Source of the DNA: Notospermus geniculatus
Taxonomy: Eukaryota; Nemertea; Pilidiophora; Heteronemertea; Lineidae
NCBI GenBank assembly: GCA_002633025.1
Contig: NMRB01001776.1
Span: 87,702-151,701 of the forward strand
Length of the DNA stretch: 64,000 nucleotides
Direction: 5' to 3'
Position numbers and translations under genes: made by a program. The notes below the pieces were generated by a model. The model was not told the origin of the DNA, ran no database searches, and saw only the letters and a list, made by a program, of their open reading frames with translations. Shown piece by piece: positions 44,861-55,005 of the stretch (within the stretch, counting starts at the first letter, position 1; the number at the start of each line of letters is the position of its first letter).

Positions 44861-45094
44861 AGCGTCAGTCATGCATGTCTGAATCCCAAATGTGGATGTG
44901 ATACTTTGAGGTGTGACGGGGGCGTCGTGCTTGAGTGCATTTTATTCAAAGCGTGTGAAGATTTCAGTAATGATTCAGTAATCTCATCCTCCCACTTGAA
45001 GTAGGTAGAATGCCTGCATATTCTTGTTAAATTCCGTTGGAGCCATGATGCCATTGTTGTAACCGATATTCCCTCACCTACCTTCTTCAAACAG

Positions 45095-45226
45095 CAGAGA
45101 GGCTACCAACTTACCGCCCCTCCAATCAACCAGAAAAGGTTGTATCCGTAGTACAACCTTCACTTACCAGGAAACAGCAGGCCCAACACGACCACAGAAA
45201 AGGAAGTCCACATCCACTTCTGAAAG
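45095..45226 (+). CDS. Gene B exon 2: Pro/basic linker
   Basis: Acceptor CTTCAAACAG, donor GTTCGTATGG. The 132-nt phase 1-1 exon encodes AERLPTYRPSNQPEKVV and continues to LLK. Same length and same LPxYRP and QPS as gene A; the remainder differs by substitutions and small compensating indels, with His in place of Pro-rich parts. Linker of unknown role. Confidence 0.75.
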
Positions 45227-45236
45227 GTTCGTATGG

Positions 45237-46786
45237 CTTTTCGAAGTGCTTTCATGCTGTTCAAACAGGAAGCTGAAGCCGGTAGCATGTTCAGAAAAGG
45301 TTTTCGCTGTATTGTTGTACTTGACTCGATGACGCGAAGACTCGACCGCGCGATGACTCGATGACCGCCAAAATTATCCAATGAAATTCAGCTGGTTATT
45401 TCAAAGAAGTGGAATGGATCAACGGGGGAAGTGGACCGACGTTGTGTCGCCAGCTACCAAGAGGTGAATCGAGGTTGATATTCAGCGTAAATCATGAAAT
45501 GAAGGATAGCCTCGAACTAGGCCTACAGCGCAAAAGTCCTTGAGAATTTACTATGGGTCCCTTTTGATGAAAAGTTGTAGGGATTGGTCTTGTATCCCTA
45601 TTCCAAACCCCGGAGGAGGTATAACGGTAATTTTCAGCCCTTTTGAGCAATGATCCTACTGCTTGTTCCTTACCGGAAATGTCCCAATGCGTCAAAGCTG
45701 CCATGCAAAAAGTAAATTCATGAAAATGAACAAATGCACCCTGGTTATTCATGGTTGTACTTCATGACATCATCAGTTTTGTGGTCATGTGCATCTTGAC
45801 AAGACGCAAGTGACAATCGTGGACGAAAATTTTCAGATCTTGGACGATATTTCATAAATCTTGCAATTATTTTTTTTAAATTTGTTAAACCTTTTTTAAC
45901 CAGGTTTTCGAAGAAAGTCCTGGTTATTAAATTACCGAAAGTGGCGGGCGTTCGGGCGGTCGGGCGTTCGCTTTTCTCTTGTCCGACTGATAACTTAAAA
46001 ACGACTTGAGATTTTCTTTTGAAATTTTTGGGACATGTTGCTTGTAAGTAGACGTTGGTTCCTTTCGATATTCAGCGTCATTCGATTCAAGGTTTGGCCA
46101 ATAGGGGGCTAAATGTGAAAACAGAAAAAGTGCTATTTCTCCTGAACAAATGGACGGATTGTCACCAAATTTTTATCATACGTATATCTAATGACGATAC
46201 ATAACATAATACCCGGGTTTTGGATTTGACCTACTTTTCAAGGTCACAACCACAGACACCTAACAATGCCTCGTCATTTCAGCCTCTACCTCATTTTATT
46301 CACGACGCAACTTCGAAAACCTGGTTATTCGCCACGCCCAGCGTGCGCCTTGTTTAAATTCTTGCAGTGATTTTTACATTCTTGGACGATATTTCTCAAA
46401 TTTGGAGCAAATTTTACGATTTTTTTGTTTTTTATTGCGTAATAAAAATTAAATTATTGGACTGTACTTTTTCAAAACACTTGAACGAAAAAAAGCAGAC
46501 TTGAATAAATTTCGCTGCTTCACGCACAACCACAATCATGCATTCCAAGCGCCAATGACGTCACGGCTTTAGAGTTATACTAAAATTGGGAATAGGTATG
46601 CGGTTTAACGAATGTTATAAAAATATGCCAGAAGTGGCTTATTTCACCTCCCTAAAAATGTGGCATAGTAACCCAATGTTCTGAAATGTGGAACTCGAAT
46701 TAAAATAAGGCATTCACCATATGCAGGAAATTTAATTGGCCTTCTTCGCACCTTCGAGTCATCGCGCCATCGAGTCACGTACAACA
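45237..46786. mobile_element. Insertion in gene B intron 2, compound
   Basis: In gene A 'gtatggctttacaacgtac' is continuous; in gene B about 1.55 kb separates 'gtatggcttt' from 'caacgtac'. Most of it is bounded by TTGTACTTGACTCGATGACG (45315) and its inverse CATCGAGTCACGTACAA (46785). Inside are a 'ttttgaaaagttgtagggattggtc' repeat and an AACCAGGTTTTCGAAGAAAG-hairpin element (about 45888-46345) that contains AGCT/GACGAC-like text ('tttttatcatacgtatatctaatga'). Confidence 0.55.
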
Positions 46787-46891
46787 AGCCCAACGTACTA
46801 TGTTAGGCTCTCTACCCATTAAGAACATTATGCAATTGCTGCGTTGTCATATACTAGTATACATGTATAGTTGACTTTCATGCCGTATATA

Positions 46892-47718
46892 TCGGGTGAT
46901 TCAGAGAAAACGTTCCGAACTTTAAGGGTTAATAAATTTCCTTACAATTAACGTATGGCATTGCCACTTGGCAGGGACCAAGAGACGCGTAATCTGAGGT
47001 AATCTGCCAAATATCATTCATCTAGCTAGCAAACTTCCTAAATTATGACAAAAAGTATCACACTGTCTGAAAAACGCAATATCCAGCACAGTGCAAGCCA
47101 CCTGCAATGATAAATGCCAATCAAATGTCGTCTGGTGGCACCCGTCTCTACCTTGTTGCCGGTATAGCGTATTTTTCTGTTCCTCTTAATGTCTTTTCAT
47201 ACCATCGGCATGCCATGGCAAAAACAAAAATTTTATCTGAATTGGGTATCTTGCTTGTTTAACAATAACATGGTCTTCAGCCCTGCAGATAAGGATTTTC
47301 CCCAACAAACCACTATTCGATTGAGTTAATCACATGATGTTTGTAGGAAAAGGGTGGTCAGGGGCCGGTCCGTATCGTACGGGAGGGGGCACGGCAGGGC
47401 ACGTATCGTACGGGAATTTAGAAAGGTACAGCATCATGGAAAAAGCGTGTGAGGGCCCTTTTTCAACAAAATGGAAGGCCAATCTATCACCTCTTTAAAC
47501 GATTTTTTTCTATTTGCTTTGGATTATTGCCTTTTTCACACAGTGTGATACTTTTTGTCATAATTCAGGAAGTTTGCCAGCTAGATCAATGCGATTTGGT
47601 GAATTTTAACTCAGATTGTGCGTTTCTTGGTCCCAACCAAGTGGCAATGTCATACCTTAATTATAAAGACATTTATTAACCCTTAAAGTTCGGAACATTT
47701 TTTTTCTGAATCACCCGA
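46892..47718. mobile_element. TCGGGTGATTCAGAGAAAACG element
   Basis: Ends TCGGGTGATTCAGAGAAAAC and its inverse ending at 47718 are flanked by TA; the inverted repeats run about 170 bp ('aagggttaataaatttc', 'gacaaaaagtatcacac'). Gene A has a diverged left end only (12056-12130). Confidence 0.7.
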
Positions 47719-47744
47719 TACAAGTGGACTTTTTATCTCTTATA

Positions 47745-47867
47745 ATAGAGTTGTTGTCTGTTCATAACTGTTGGGCACTTCAAACAGTTCACTGTAGGGT
47801 GACAATACTTGCAATATACAGCAACAGTTTGGGACGTTCAACAGTCATGAATAGACAACAACTCTAT
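47745..47867. repeat. ATAGAGTTGTTGTCTGTTCAT hairpin
   Basis: ATAGAGTTGTTGTCTGTTCA and TGAATAGACAACAACTCTAT are inverted around about 80 bp. Confidence 0.65.
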
Positions 47868-48130
47868 CGTCTACTGTTTATCTCGTTGGGTGAGCCATGG
47901 AGTCGCTGACCACCATAGAGATCACGGCCGTTTCAGGCTTTTGAATCCTTCCGTCGAAATGGTCTCATAACCTCGTTAGGTTCTTGTCGATGCAGTAATA
48001 TGTCTTACGTGTTTCTTAGGTGTTAACATCGTTACAAGGCAATACGAACGTTGCATCATTGCTTGCTCATCTGCATTTCAAATGACAAACTTTGTACACA
48101 AGGAAACTACATAGCTTTCTTTTGTATAAT

Positions 48131-49139
48131 TAGGCTCACCGATGTTAGAAATATCAGAAATGAGAAACTTTATTTGATGGCCGCATGCTTTAGACAAAAT
48201 ATCAGTGCATGCCTTCCTATCTTTCTATTTGCCAAATAACCATTTGTGAGGAAGTTGTTGTCGTCAGAAAAAGTTAAGTACATATTTGTAAGAATCCTTG
48301 GAGTAGAAAACGAATGATCCAGCATCCTAGTTGAATAAGTACCAATCCACAATATCTTCATACAAACTCGATCACGTTTGTGAATTTTCTGTTTTTTTGT
48401 GCGCCCATTTGTAGAGGAATTCAAGACCTGTGCCTTGTTCTTATATAAGTCTCAGAAAGTGACGCAGTATTAGTCGAACATCCGTTAGTAATAGGAGCTG
48501 TCAGCGGGTTGACCAATAGGTGTCACTACGGCCCAATTTAATGCATATAGCGGACCCAGTCATTATTGATCGAGCACCAATCACGTAGATTTCCTGTACA
48601 TTGGTCCGCTAGAACTTTGCTGCCATCTGTTGGCAATATGCGCGGCTGACTGCTCCTATTGACAACAGGATGATCAGTTATTTCGATGGAGGGCCAAACA
48701 GCTGTGGCTGGGAGGCCAACATCTCACAGCTGTTTGAGCCTCCATAACTGATCATCCTGTCGTCAATTACTAACCAATGTTCGAGTAATACCGCGTCACT
48801 TTCTGAGACTTATATAAGAGCAAGGCGCAGGTCTTGAATTCCTCTACAAATGAGCGCGCAAAAAACAGAAAATTCACAAACGTGATCGAGTTTGTATGAA
48901 TATACATGTATTGTGGATTGGTACTTATTCAGCCATGATGCTGTATCATTCGTTTTCTACTCCAAGGATTCTTTCATGGTGAAATATGCACTTAACTTTT
49001 TCTGACGACAACAACTTCCTCACAAATGGTTATTTGGCAAATAGAAAGATAGGAAGGCATGCACTGATATTTTGTCTAAAGCATGCGGCCATCATATAAA
49101 GTTTCTCATTTCTGATATTTCTAACATCGGTGCGCTTAG
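48131..49139. mobile_element. 1-kb inverted repeat, TAGGCTCACCGATG ends
   Basis: Two arms of about 375 bp (48131-48510 and 48765-49139) are reverse complements with few differences. The spacer holds a second palindrome (48668-48763, GATGATCAGTTATTTCGATG and inverse) and a 'gggttgaccaataggtgtcactac' repeat also seen near 20575. Non-coding. Confidence 0.75.
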
Positions 49140-49210
49140 ATACTCTAGTTTCATCGATTTAAGACCGGTTCATTATAAGTGCCTGTGACCCCCCCCCCCC
49201 CGTGCAGCGC

Positions 49211-49704
49211 NNNNNNNNNNNNNNNNNNNNNNNNNNNNNNNNNNNNNNNNNNNNNNNNNNNNNNNNNNNNNNNNNNNNNNNNNNNNNNNNNNNNNNNNNN
49301 NNNNNNNNNNNNNNNNNNNNNNNNNNNNNNNNNNNNNNNNNNNNNNNNNNNNNNNNNNNNNNNNNNNNNNNNNNNNNNNNNNNNNNNNNNNNNNNNNNNN
49401 NNNNNNNNNNNNNNNNNNNNNNNNNNNNNNNNNNNNNNNNNNNNNNNNNNNNNNNNNNNNNNNNNNNNNNNNNNNNNNNNNNNNNNNNNNNNNNNNNNNN
49501 NNNNNNNNNNNNNNNNNNNNNNNNNNNNNNNNNNNNNNNNNNNNNNNNNNNNNNNNNNNNNNNNNNNNNNNNNNNNNNNNNNNNNNNNNNNNNNNNNNNN
49601 NNNNNNNNNNNNNNNNNNNNNNNNNNNNNNNNNNNNNNNNNNNNNNNNNNNNNNNNNNNNNNNNNNNNNNNNNNNNNNNNNNNNNNNNNNNNNNNNNNNN
49701 NNNN
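49211..49704. other. Assembly gap, 494 N
   Basis: Preceded by a C homopolymer. Open frames across it are artefacts. Confidence 0.99.
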
Positions 49705-50180
49705 TGGTGGTTCTCTTCGATATTTCTGCAGGGGAGCCCTTAATTACACTGTGAACGGGTCTGGTAGCAGTTGTGGAACGGAAAAATCACTGGTTTCCCC
49801 GCTGGTTTCCCAAAGTTTGAGCGAAGAATGGGGTGAATTCGCGATCGACCGGCCACGTGCATCGCCACTTTTGTCCATTCGGAGACCCAACCTGGGCAAA
49901 TTTTTCTGTAAATCTCACCCGATTTTCATGATGGTAACGATTTTCAGGAGCACCAGGTGATTATCTCGAGGACCCACACACTTATAAACACAAAGCTGGG
50001 CGAAAAGCCCACAGAAAACGGCAAAATGTGCGACCCACCGGCAAATCGTTCGTTGAAAGCCATTAAAACATCGACTTCCCGCTTGGACCAAGGAAAACGG
50101 CAAAATGCGCAGGCGCGAATTATCCATGGCAATGACCTAATTACGAAGTTTGATCTCATCTATACACACGAGATAATAGA

Positions 50181-50294
50181 GAGCTTCTGCAAGCGCCCGG
50201 TTAGGCCATACGACGACGTTTATCTATTGTTTGGGTGCACTCACACAATAGACAAACGTCGTCGTAGACCCTAACCGGGCGCTTGCAGAAGCTC
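50181..50294. repeat. GCAAGCGCCCGGTTAGGCC hairpin in gene B intron 2
   Basis: GAGCTTCTGCAAGCGCCCGG and its inverse; orthologous to 12531-12636 in gene A. Confidence 0.75.
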
Positions 50295-50624
50295 ACTAAA
50301 AAGTCGACAATATATGACATAAAATGTCGGCTATACGACATAAAAAGTCGACTATATACGACATAAAAATACAACAATTTTGGGGGTGAAAGTGGAATAT
50401 ATACATATACGTAATAAAAGTTTTAAACTATATATGTACTCTATTTCTTGGCAAAGTCGACTAAGTCGTATGTATACGAGATAAAAGTCGATGATGAAAG
50501 TGGACTATTTACGAGATAATTATTATTTTTATTCCCATATCCCTTCCTGGGCGCCGAAAAAAATCAACTCATTCAATACTGCATAAGAATTTGTTCACTG
50601 TCTTCTATAACGACTTGATTTCAG

Positions 50625-50992
50625 GTTACAAGGTGGCAAAAACCTTCATGGACAAACATGTGGCCTCCACACGTGAAATGCCTAGTAAAAATCGTCGCTT
50701 ATTCGCGGAGCGAAAGGCTGCGGCAAATTACAGTGATGATTCTCGTCCATACACTTATACTATCATAGTTGTAGATGACAAGGACGTGTTTCGTAAACAA
50801 ATTTCGTACGAAGCTGAACGAAATGCTTATGAGGAAGAAGACTTCACAACGGACAGTATTTTTAAAGTTGTGAATTTTACACTTAATGACAATGGACGCT
50901 ACTACTTCAAAAATGAAGGGGAAGCCATTCTTGTTTTGGGTTGCAACATGTGGAAGAAGGTGTGCCATCTAGCAGGATTTGAATTTCTCTGA
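50625..50992 (+). CDS. Gene B exon 3: C-terminal domain of unknown protein
   Basis: The acceptor CGACTTGATTTCAG is identical to that of gene A. The frame encodes 122 residues to a TGA at 50990-50992: KTFMDKHVAST, YTIIVVDDKD, ISYEAERNAY, DFTTDSIFKVVNF, GRYYF and CNMWKKVCHLAGFEFL. One extra residue (Asn in NDNGRYYF) and about 24 substitutions separate it from gene A. Most changes are on the polar face, so the hydrophobic pattern is kept, which argues for a folded domain under selection. Function unknown. Confidence 0.8.
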
Positions 50993-50998
50993 CGTTTC

Positions 50999-51080
50999 CC
51001 TCGCTGACAAATTCATGAAGAGACTTGTCGCTTATATACACGTGTATGAAATGCCAAACAAAAAGTACTATCTAACCAGT
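50999..51080 (+). pseudogene. Start of decayed exon 3 copy behind gene B
   Basis: LADKFMKRLVAY and EMPNKKYY directly follow the stop codon, as in gene A at 13628-13712. The rest of this relic lies 9 kb away at 60040, separated by inserted elements. Confidence 0.65.
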
Positions 51081-51597
51081 TAAAAACTACAAAAACATGC
51101 TTATTTTACCACGAGGCACCAGGTTGGTAATACATTTATGGGGCGTAAATCCAACGGCTCGAAAGTGAGCTGTACATCGGGTCCCATTCTCCTGTGCAAA
51201 CCTCAATTTCTCGTCCAATGATAAAGTCAGTGTCTGCGGCTTCTGAACTTCAAAAATCTGTGTTGTGTACCCCTTACGTCCCTACAACCACCAGATCCAT
51301 AACGTAGAGGTTAAACGATTCAAATGAGACCAGTTTTTTAGCTGGTTATACATACGGGAGGGGTATGTTGAAAATTTTGGGGTCCTGCCACTAGCCTAAC
51401 GTCACTTAATGGCTGCGCCATCTGTAGCAGTGCTAAGAACTAACGAAAACAGGGGATTTCGAAAAGCAGAGCAAGCTTGCCGTGTTTCAAAAACCCATGT
51501 TTTTCGGACACGGGTATCTTGAAGCCAGGTGTAACATATGTGAGTGTTTCTGTAGCTCGGTGTTCCCAAACAATAGACGCGGCCTAGAATGGTTATT
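51081..51597. other. Flank of the Harbinger insertion
   Basis: No coding signal. Its last 11 bp (AGAATGGTTATT) match 27983-27994, part of a repeat that forms the target of the Harbinger element. Confidence 0.4.
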
Positions 51598-52240
51598 AGA
51601 CAGGATTAGCAGCCGCCCGACTCCGACTCCGAGTACGAGGTGATTCCTGTTTTGCGTACTACGTCATCAACTGCGGAGGGGTTTCCCGGCTTTTCAGTCG
51701 TACTCGCTCGTGAAAACGAATTGAGCTGCCGCTACTCGTAAATGCTTTCCCACTACAAATCCTCCTTTTCTCAGCATGGATTCATGGTATCTCTCTACTG
51801 TTACTGAATGTTTAGAACGTCCGCGAAACGCTGATGGCCAGTTTGTAGGTTTGATTGCAGGAATACTATGCAAATAGAGCATTTTTTCTCGGGTGCCATT
51901 TTCGCCACTTTTTTAGAGCTGATGATGTGCATAGGCCTACTGATTCAGATTTATACGATGTAGCCTAGGCCAAGGCCGACATCAGTTTCTCCACACTGAA
52001 AGAATCCGAATCTTTTGTGACTCACTCGATCAACCATGTCAACAGCAAACAGGGCCGGGCGCCGCGGCGCGAACCCAATCAGTCTGTCTGCAGCATGGTC
52101 TGGGCCCAAGGCAAAAGCGGAGAGTCTATTACAGTAGGCCTAGGAGGGGGGCTGACCTGAGCTGAGCCAGCCAGCCATGGTCCTACCGGGTAGGTCTATA
52201 CTGTACTGTTAGACCTGTGCTGTGAGGCTGGCATAATATA

Positions 52241-52497
52241 TGCGGTGGCATAATGGTTAGGGCTGTGGACTCGTAATCGGAAGGTCGCGGGTTCGATCCC
52301 CGGCCGTGCCACTCTGTAACTCTCAACTGGCCTGAAATGTCCATCGTGTGCGCTATATTGTGGCTGCCCTTTGGTTTCTACAGAAAGGTTTCTGAATCAT
52401 AGGCTGGGGTAATAATGTGTGAAACGCTTAGAGAGCGTAATACGCTATGAAGCGCTATATAAGAACTCACCATTATAAGAACTCACCATAGGCCTAC
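52241..52497 (+). mobile_element. tRNA-derived SINE
   Basis: The head has an A box (TGGCATAATGG), B box (GGTTCGATCCC) and a tRNA-like fold ending GGCCGTGCCACT, with loop CTCGTAA suggesting a CGT (Thr) ancestor. A body of about 180 bp follows and the end 'gcgctatataagaactcaccattat' is the typical 3' end of a SINE group common in marine invertebrates. It lies within the Harbinger element. Confidence 0.8.
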
Positions 52498-52540
52498 ATG
52501 TATGTTGTGTCCAGTCTCCCGCGCCTAGAAAAAATCCATG

Positions 52541-53198
52541 GCCCGAACTTATAAAAGATGTTTATCCCTTAGACAAGTCTAACTCGCCAAGACAAGTCTA
52601 AATCAGTCGTCTAGCTTAAACTGCGATTACAGAAGGATGTCTAGCTTAGACGTGTCTAAAACTGCCGTCCAAAGATAGACGACGATGTCCAAATAACAAA
52701 GGAATTGCAAAACATGCCAGGGGGCTTGTTTTGCAGTTGTCTAAACTTGTGATTCATTCATAATTTCAAGTTTTATGGTCTTAAAAGGTGTCCTAGTGGC
52801 CCTAGATTATCTGCATGAAAAGAAAATGTGGCTATGAAAGATATTCAAGGAAATATGCCGGAAAATTAGGTTGGCATTTACTTTTGACTAAGGGTGTACT
52901 ATCTATCCATTCACAACAACAAATAGGCCTGTGTGACGAATGTGGTGCAATATGAAGTCATCTAAGTTATGCCACTTCACAATTGCATTATATAATCGTC
53001 TCAACAAAGGCACTGCCTTTGTTGAGACCATTTAATCACCTGTTGGACTTGACTAGCTAGACCGACATCCTTGCGTTGTTCGAAATTCCGATAAACACGA
53101 GTGTTTTGGTAGACTTGTCTAACAGTTGTCTTACAAATGTTTAGGCTTAAACAAGTCCAAGTTAGACAGGCGAAAAACACCTTTTATAAGTTCGGGCC
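52541..53198. mobile_element. GCCCGAACTTATAAAAG element with CATG duplication
   Basis: Inverted ends GCCCGAACTTATAAAAG and CTTTTATAAGTTCGGGCC are flanked by CATG (52537-52540, 53199-53202). Core words 'agacaagtctaa' recur on both strands. Termini and 4-bp duplication resemble 3582-4430. Confidence 0.8.
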
Positions 53199-53479
53199 CA
53201 TGTGTCTCCCACTCCCTCAAACATACATGTAGCTAGGCTACATAACAAATAACAATGGCTATGTTTTATAGGCCTATGCCTGGGACACATTCTGCCTGCC
53301 GGCACCGTCCCTGGATCGAATAGGCCTTGGCCTGCTCCATTCGGGTGAAGTTTATTTACATTTCCGCCGGAAAAATAATTAGGCCTATAGGCTGAATTTT
53401 GAAAATCAAAAAAAGATAATCTGTTGTTTTTGGTGTGGGCCGCTTATTTTTTTGCTAAATTTGGCATTCTGTTTTTCAG

Positions 53480-53653
53480 CAACCATCAATATGGACATAC
53501 CGAGAGTGAAATTAAAAAAAACTTCACCAGTGCTATGCGGCTGAGCAAAATAATCGATGACGATTCGGTGATTCCAACAGAACGTAGCATAACTGATCGA
53601 GTTAACACCCTACTGCTGAAATTCTCAAAGGATGAAATGGCTTCTCTCCGAGC
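53480..53653 (+). CDS. Harbinger accessory protein, exon with DNA-binding end
   Basis: Acceptor GTTTTTCAG, donor GTAAGT. It encodes NHQYGHTESEIKKNFTSAMR, then a stretch to VIPTERSITDRVNTLLLKFS. I recognise this as the common second protein of animal Harbinger elements (Myb/SANT-like partner that brings transposase to the nucleus and to the ends in characterised relatives). Upstream exon(s) carrying the N-terminus were not placed; a candidate start is ATG 51776 (MDSWYLSTVTECLE), weakly supported. The product cannot be judged complete. Confidence 0.6.
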
Positions 53654-53918
53654 GTAAGTATTCATGCTTCCAGGATTGAAAGCTATGGCTGATAAAGAGG
53701 ATGCAAGTTCAAAAAAAAGATCACTGGTCAACCTGGGGGAAGTGTTTTGTTTACCATGATTTCAATGCTAAACAAAATAAGTGAAATAAAATCAGTTTTG
53801 TAGACATTTTCTACCGGGCCCAGGCACTGAAAGGGTTAAGAAATGTGATGGAGATATGACTGTCAATCATGTCTTTTCGCTGACAGTTACAAGTATCGTT
53901 TTAACCTTTTTCGAATAG

Positions 53919-54103
53919 GTCTGGGACGGATGAAGAAATAAGTGAGAGAAATGAATTGCTGAGGGACGTTCAAGGGCTCAAAGAAGAAGCAGCAAGGGTT
54001 GCAATCATCACTAAAGATGAGAAGAAATCGAAAGAGAGAGACGAAGAAGAGCGGGCGAAAGAGATCAGGAGGAAGGCCATGGAGGGTCTTCGTCCTGCTG
54101 AAG
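53919..54103 (+). CDS. Harbinger accessory protein, charged middle exon
   Basis: Acceptor TTTTTCGAATAG, donor GTAAAT. The frame continues from the previous exon (phase 2 to phase 1): SGTDEEISERNELLRDVQGL, then a Lys/Glu-rich helix to RRKAMEGLRPAEG. The SGTDEE.xER pattern occurs in the same position in related transposon proteins. Confidence 0.65.
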
Positions 54104-54776
54104 GTAAATATACAGTCAAAATAATGCACTTTCCTTTATCTGGCCAAACGAGCATGCTGTCACACACCTGCCATTTTATTCTGAATACATTTGATTTGTA
54201 CAGTTCCAGAAAGAAAGGTTTTTGGGCTACTTTCAATGGGGCCATTCACTTAAGGGTCAATTTTACAATAAATCTAAGAATTCCATTACCCTGGCCTCTT
54301 TCTTCCATATGTCATACTCCCCTCACACCTGGCTGCACAAGCCTCTGCTGCACAGCCTACTCAGACCAATAGGCCAAAAAATGTGGTTCTTAGAATTTGG
54401 TACAATTCAACCTTAAGTGAACGGCCCCTTTCAAGCCATTTTCAATGAACTAAGATGCCAAAGTGAAATAATTTTATCAGCTATCTTTAGCAAACTCTTG
54501 TTTTCATGCTACATGTATGGGGACAGGAATCGTCTCACACAGTAATAACTTTCCGGACTACCCCACTGACTATCTTTGAGGTCACTCATCAGTGATGGCT
54601 GTCGTAGGTCGGATTCCGTGGAATGAGCCATTGCTAGTCAAGGCATTTTGAACGTGCTTTTAATGTGTGTTTATGTTTTATAAATGTTTTATATTGTTGT
54701 GTTGATGTACCATTTTATTCTCCTTCGTAGGAGGTTTTAATTCAATTAATTAAATTCCATTTATATTTAATTCCAG

Positions 54777-54997
54777 GTACAGCTGATGAGAAGGCACCAG
54801 TAATGGGTAAAGAATCAAAGAAAAGGAAGGCGTCGCTGGTATTTGAATATCTAGAAGAGAAGTCTAAAAGAGAGGCCTTATTGAAGGAGAAAGAAATGAA
54901 TATAGCACATGAGAGAGGGCTTAAAGAACTGGCATTGAGGGAAAAAGAACTTCAGTTGCGTGAACTGGAATTGAAATTTAGAATGAAAGATGAATAG
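54777..54997 (+). CDS. Harbinger accessory protein, C-terminal coiled coil
   Basis: Acceptor ATTCCAG; frame continues in phase 1 through KESKKRKASLVFEYLEEKSK to a long Glu/Leu/Arg helix (ALREKELQLRELELKFRMKD) and a TAG stop at 54995-54997. A basic KKRK cluster may be a nuclear signal and the heptad-like helix a dimerisation or transposase contact region; both are inference. Confidence 0.65.
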
Positions 54998-55005
54998 TAA
55001 TGTGA

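Noticed and set aside
49179-49960. Long open frames across the third gap
   Set aside because: Same artefact; the piece after the gap has no recognisable protein similarity.
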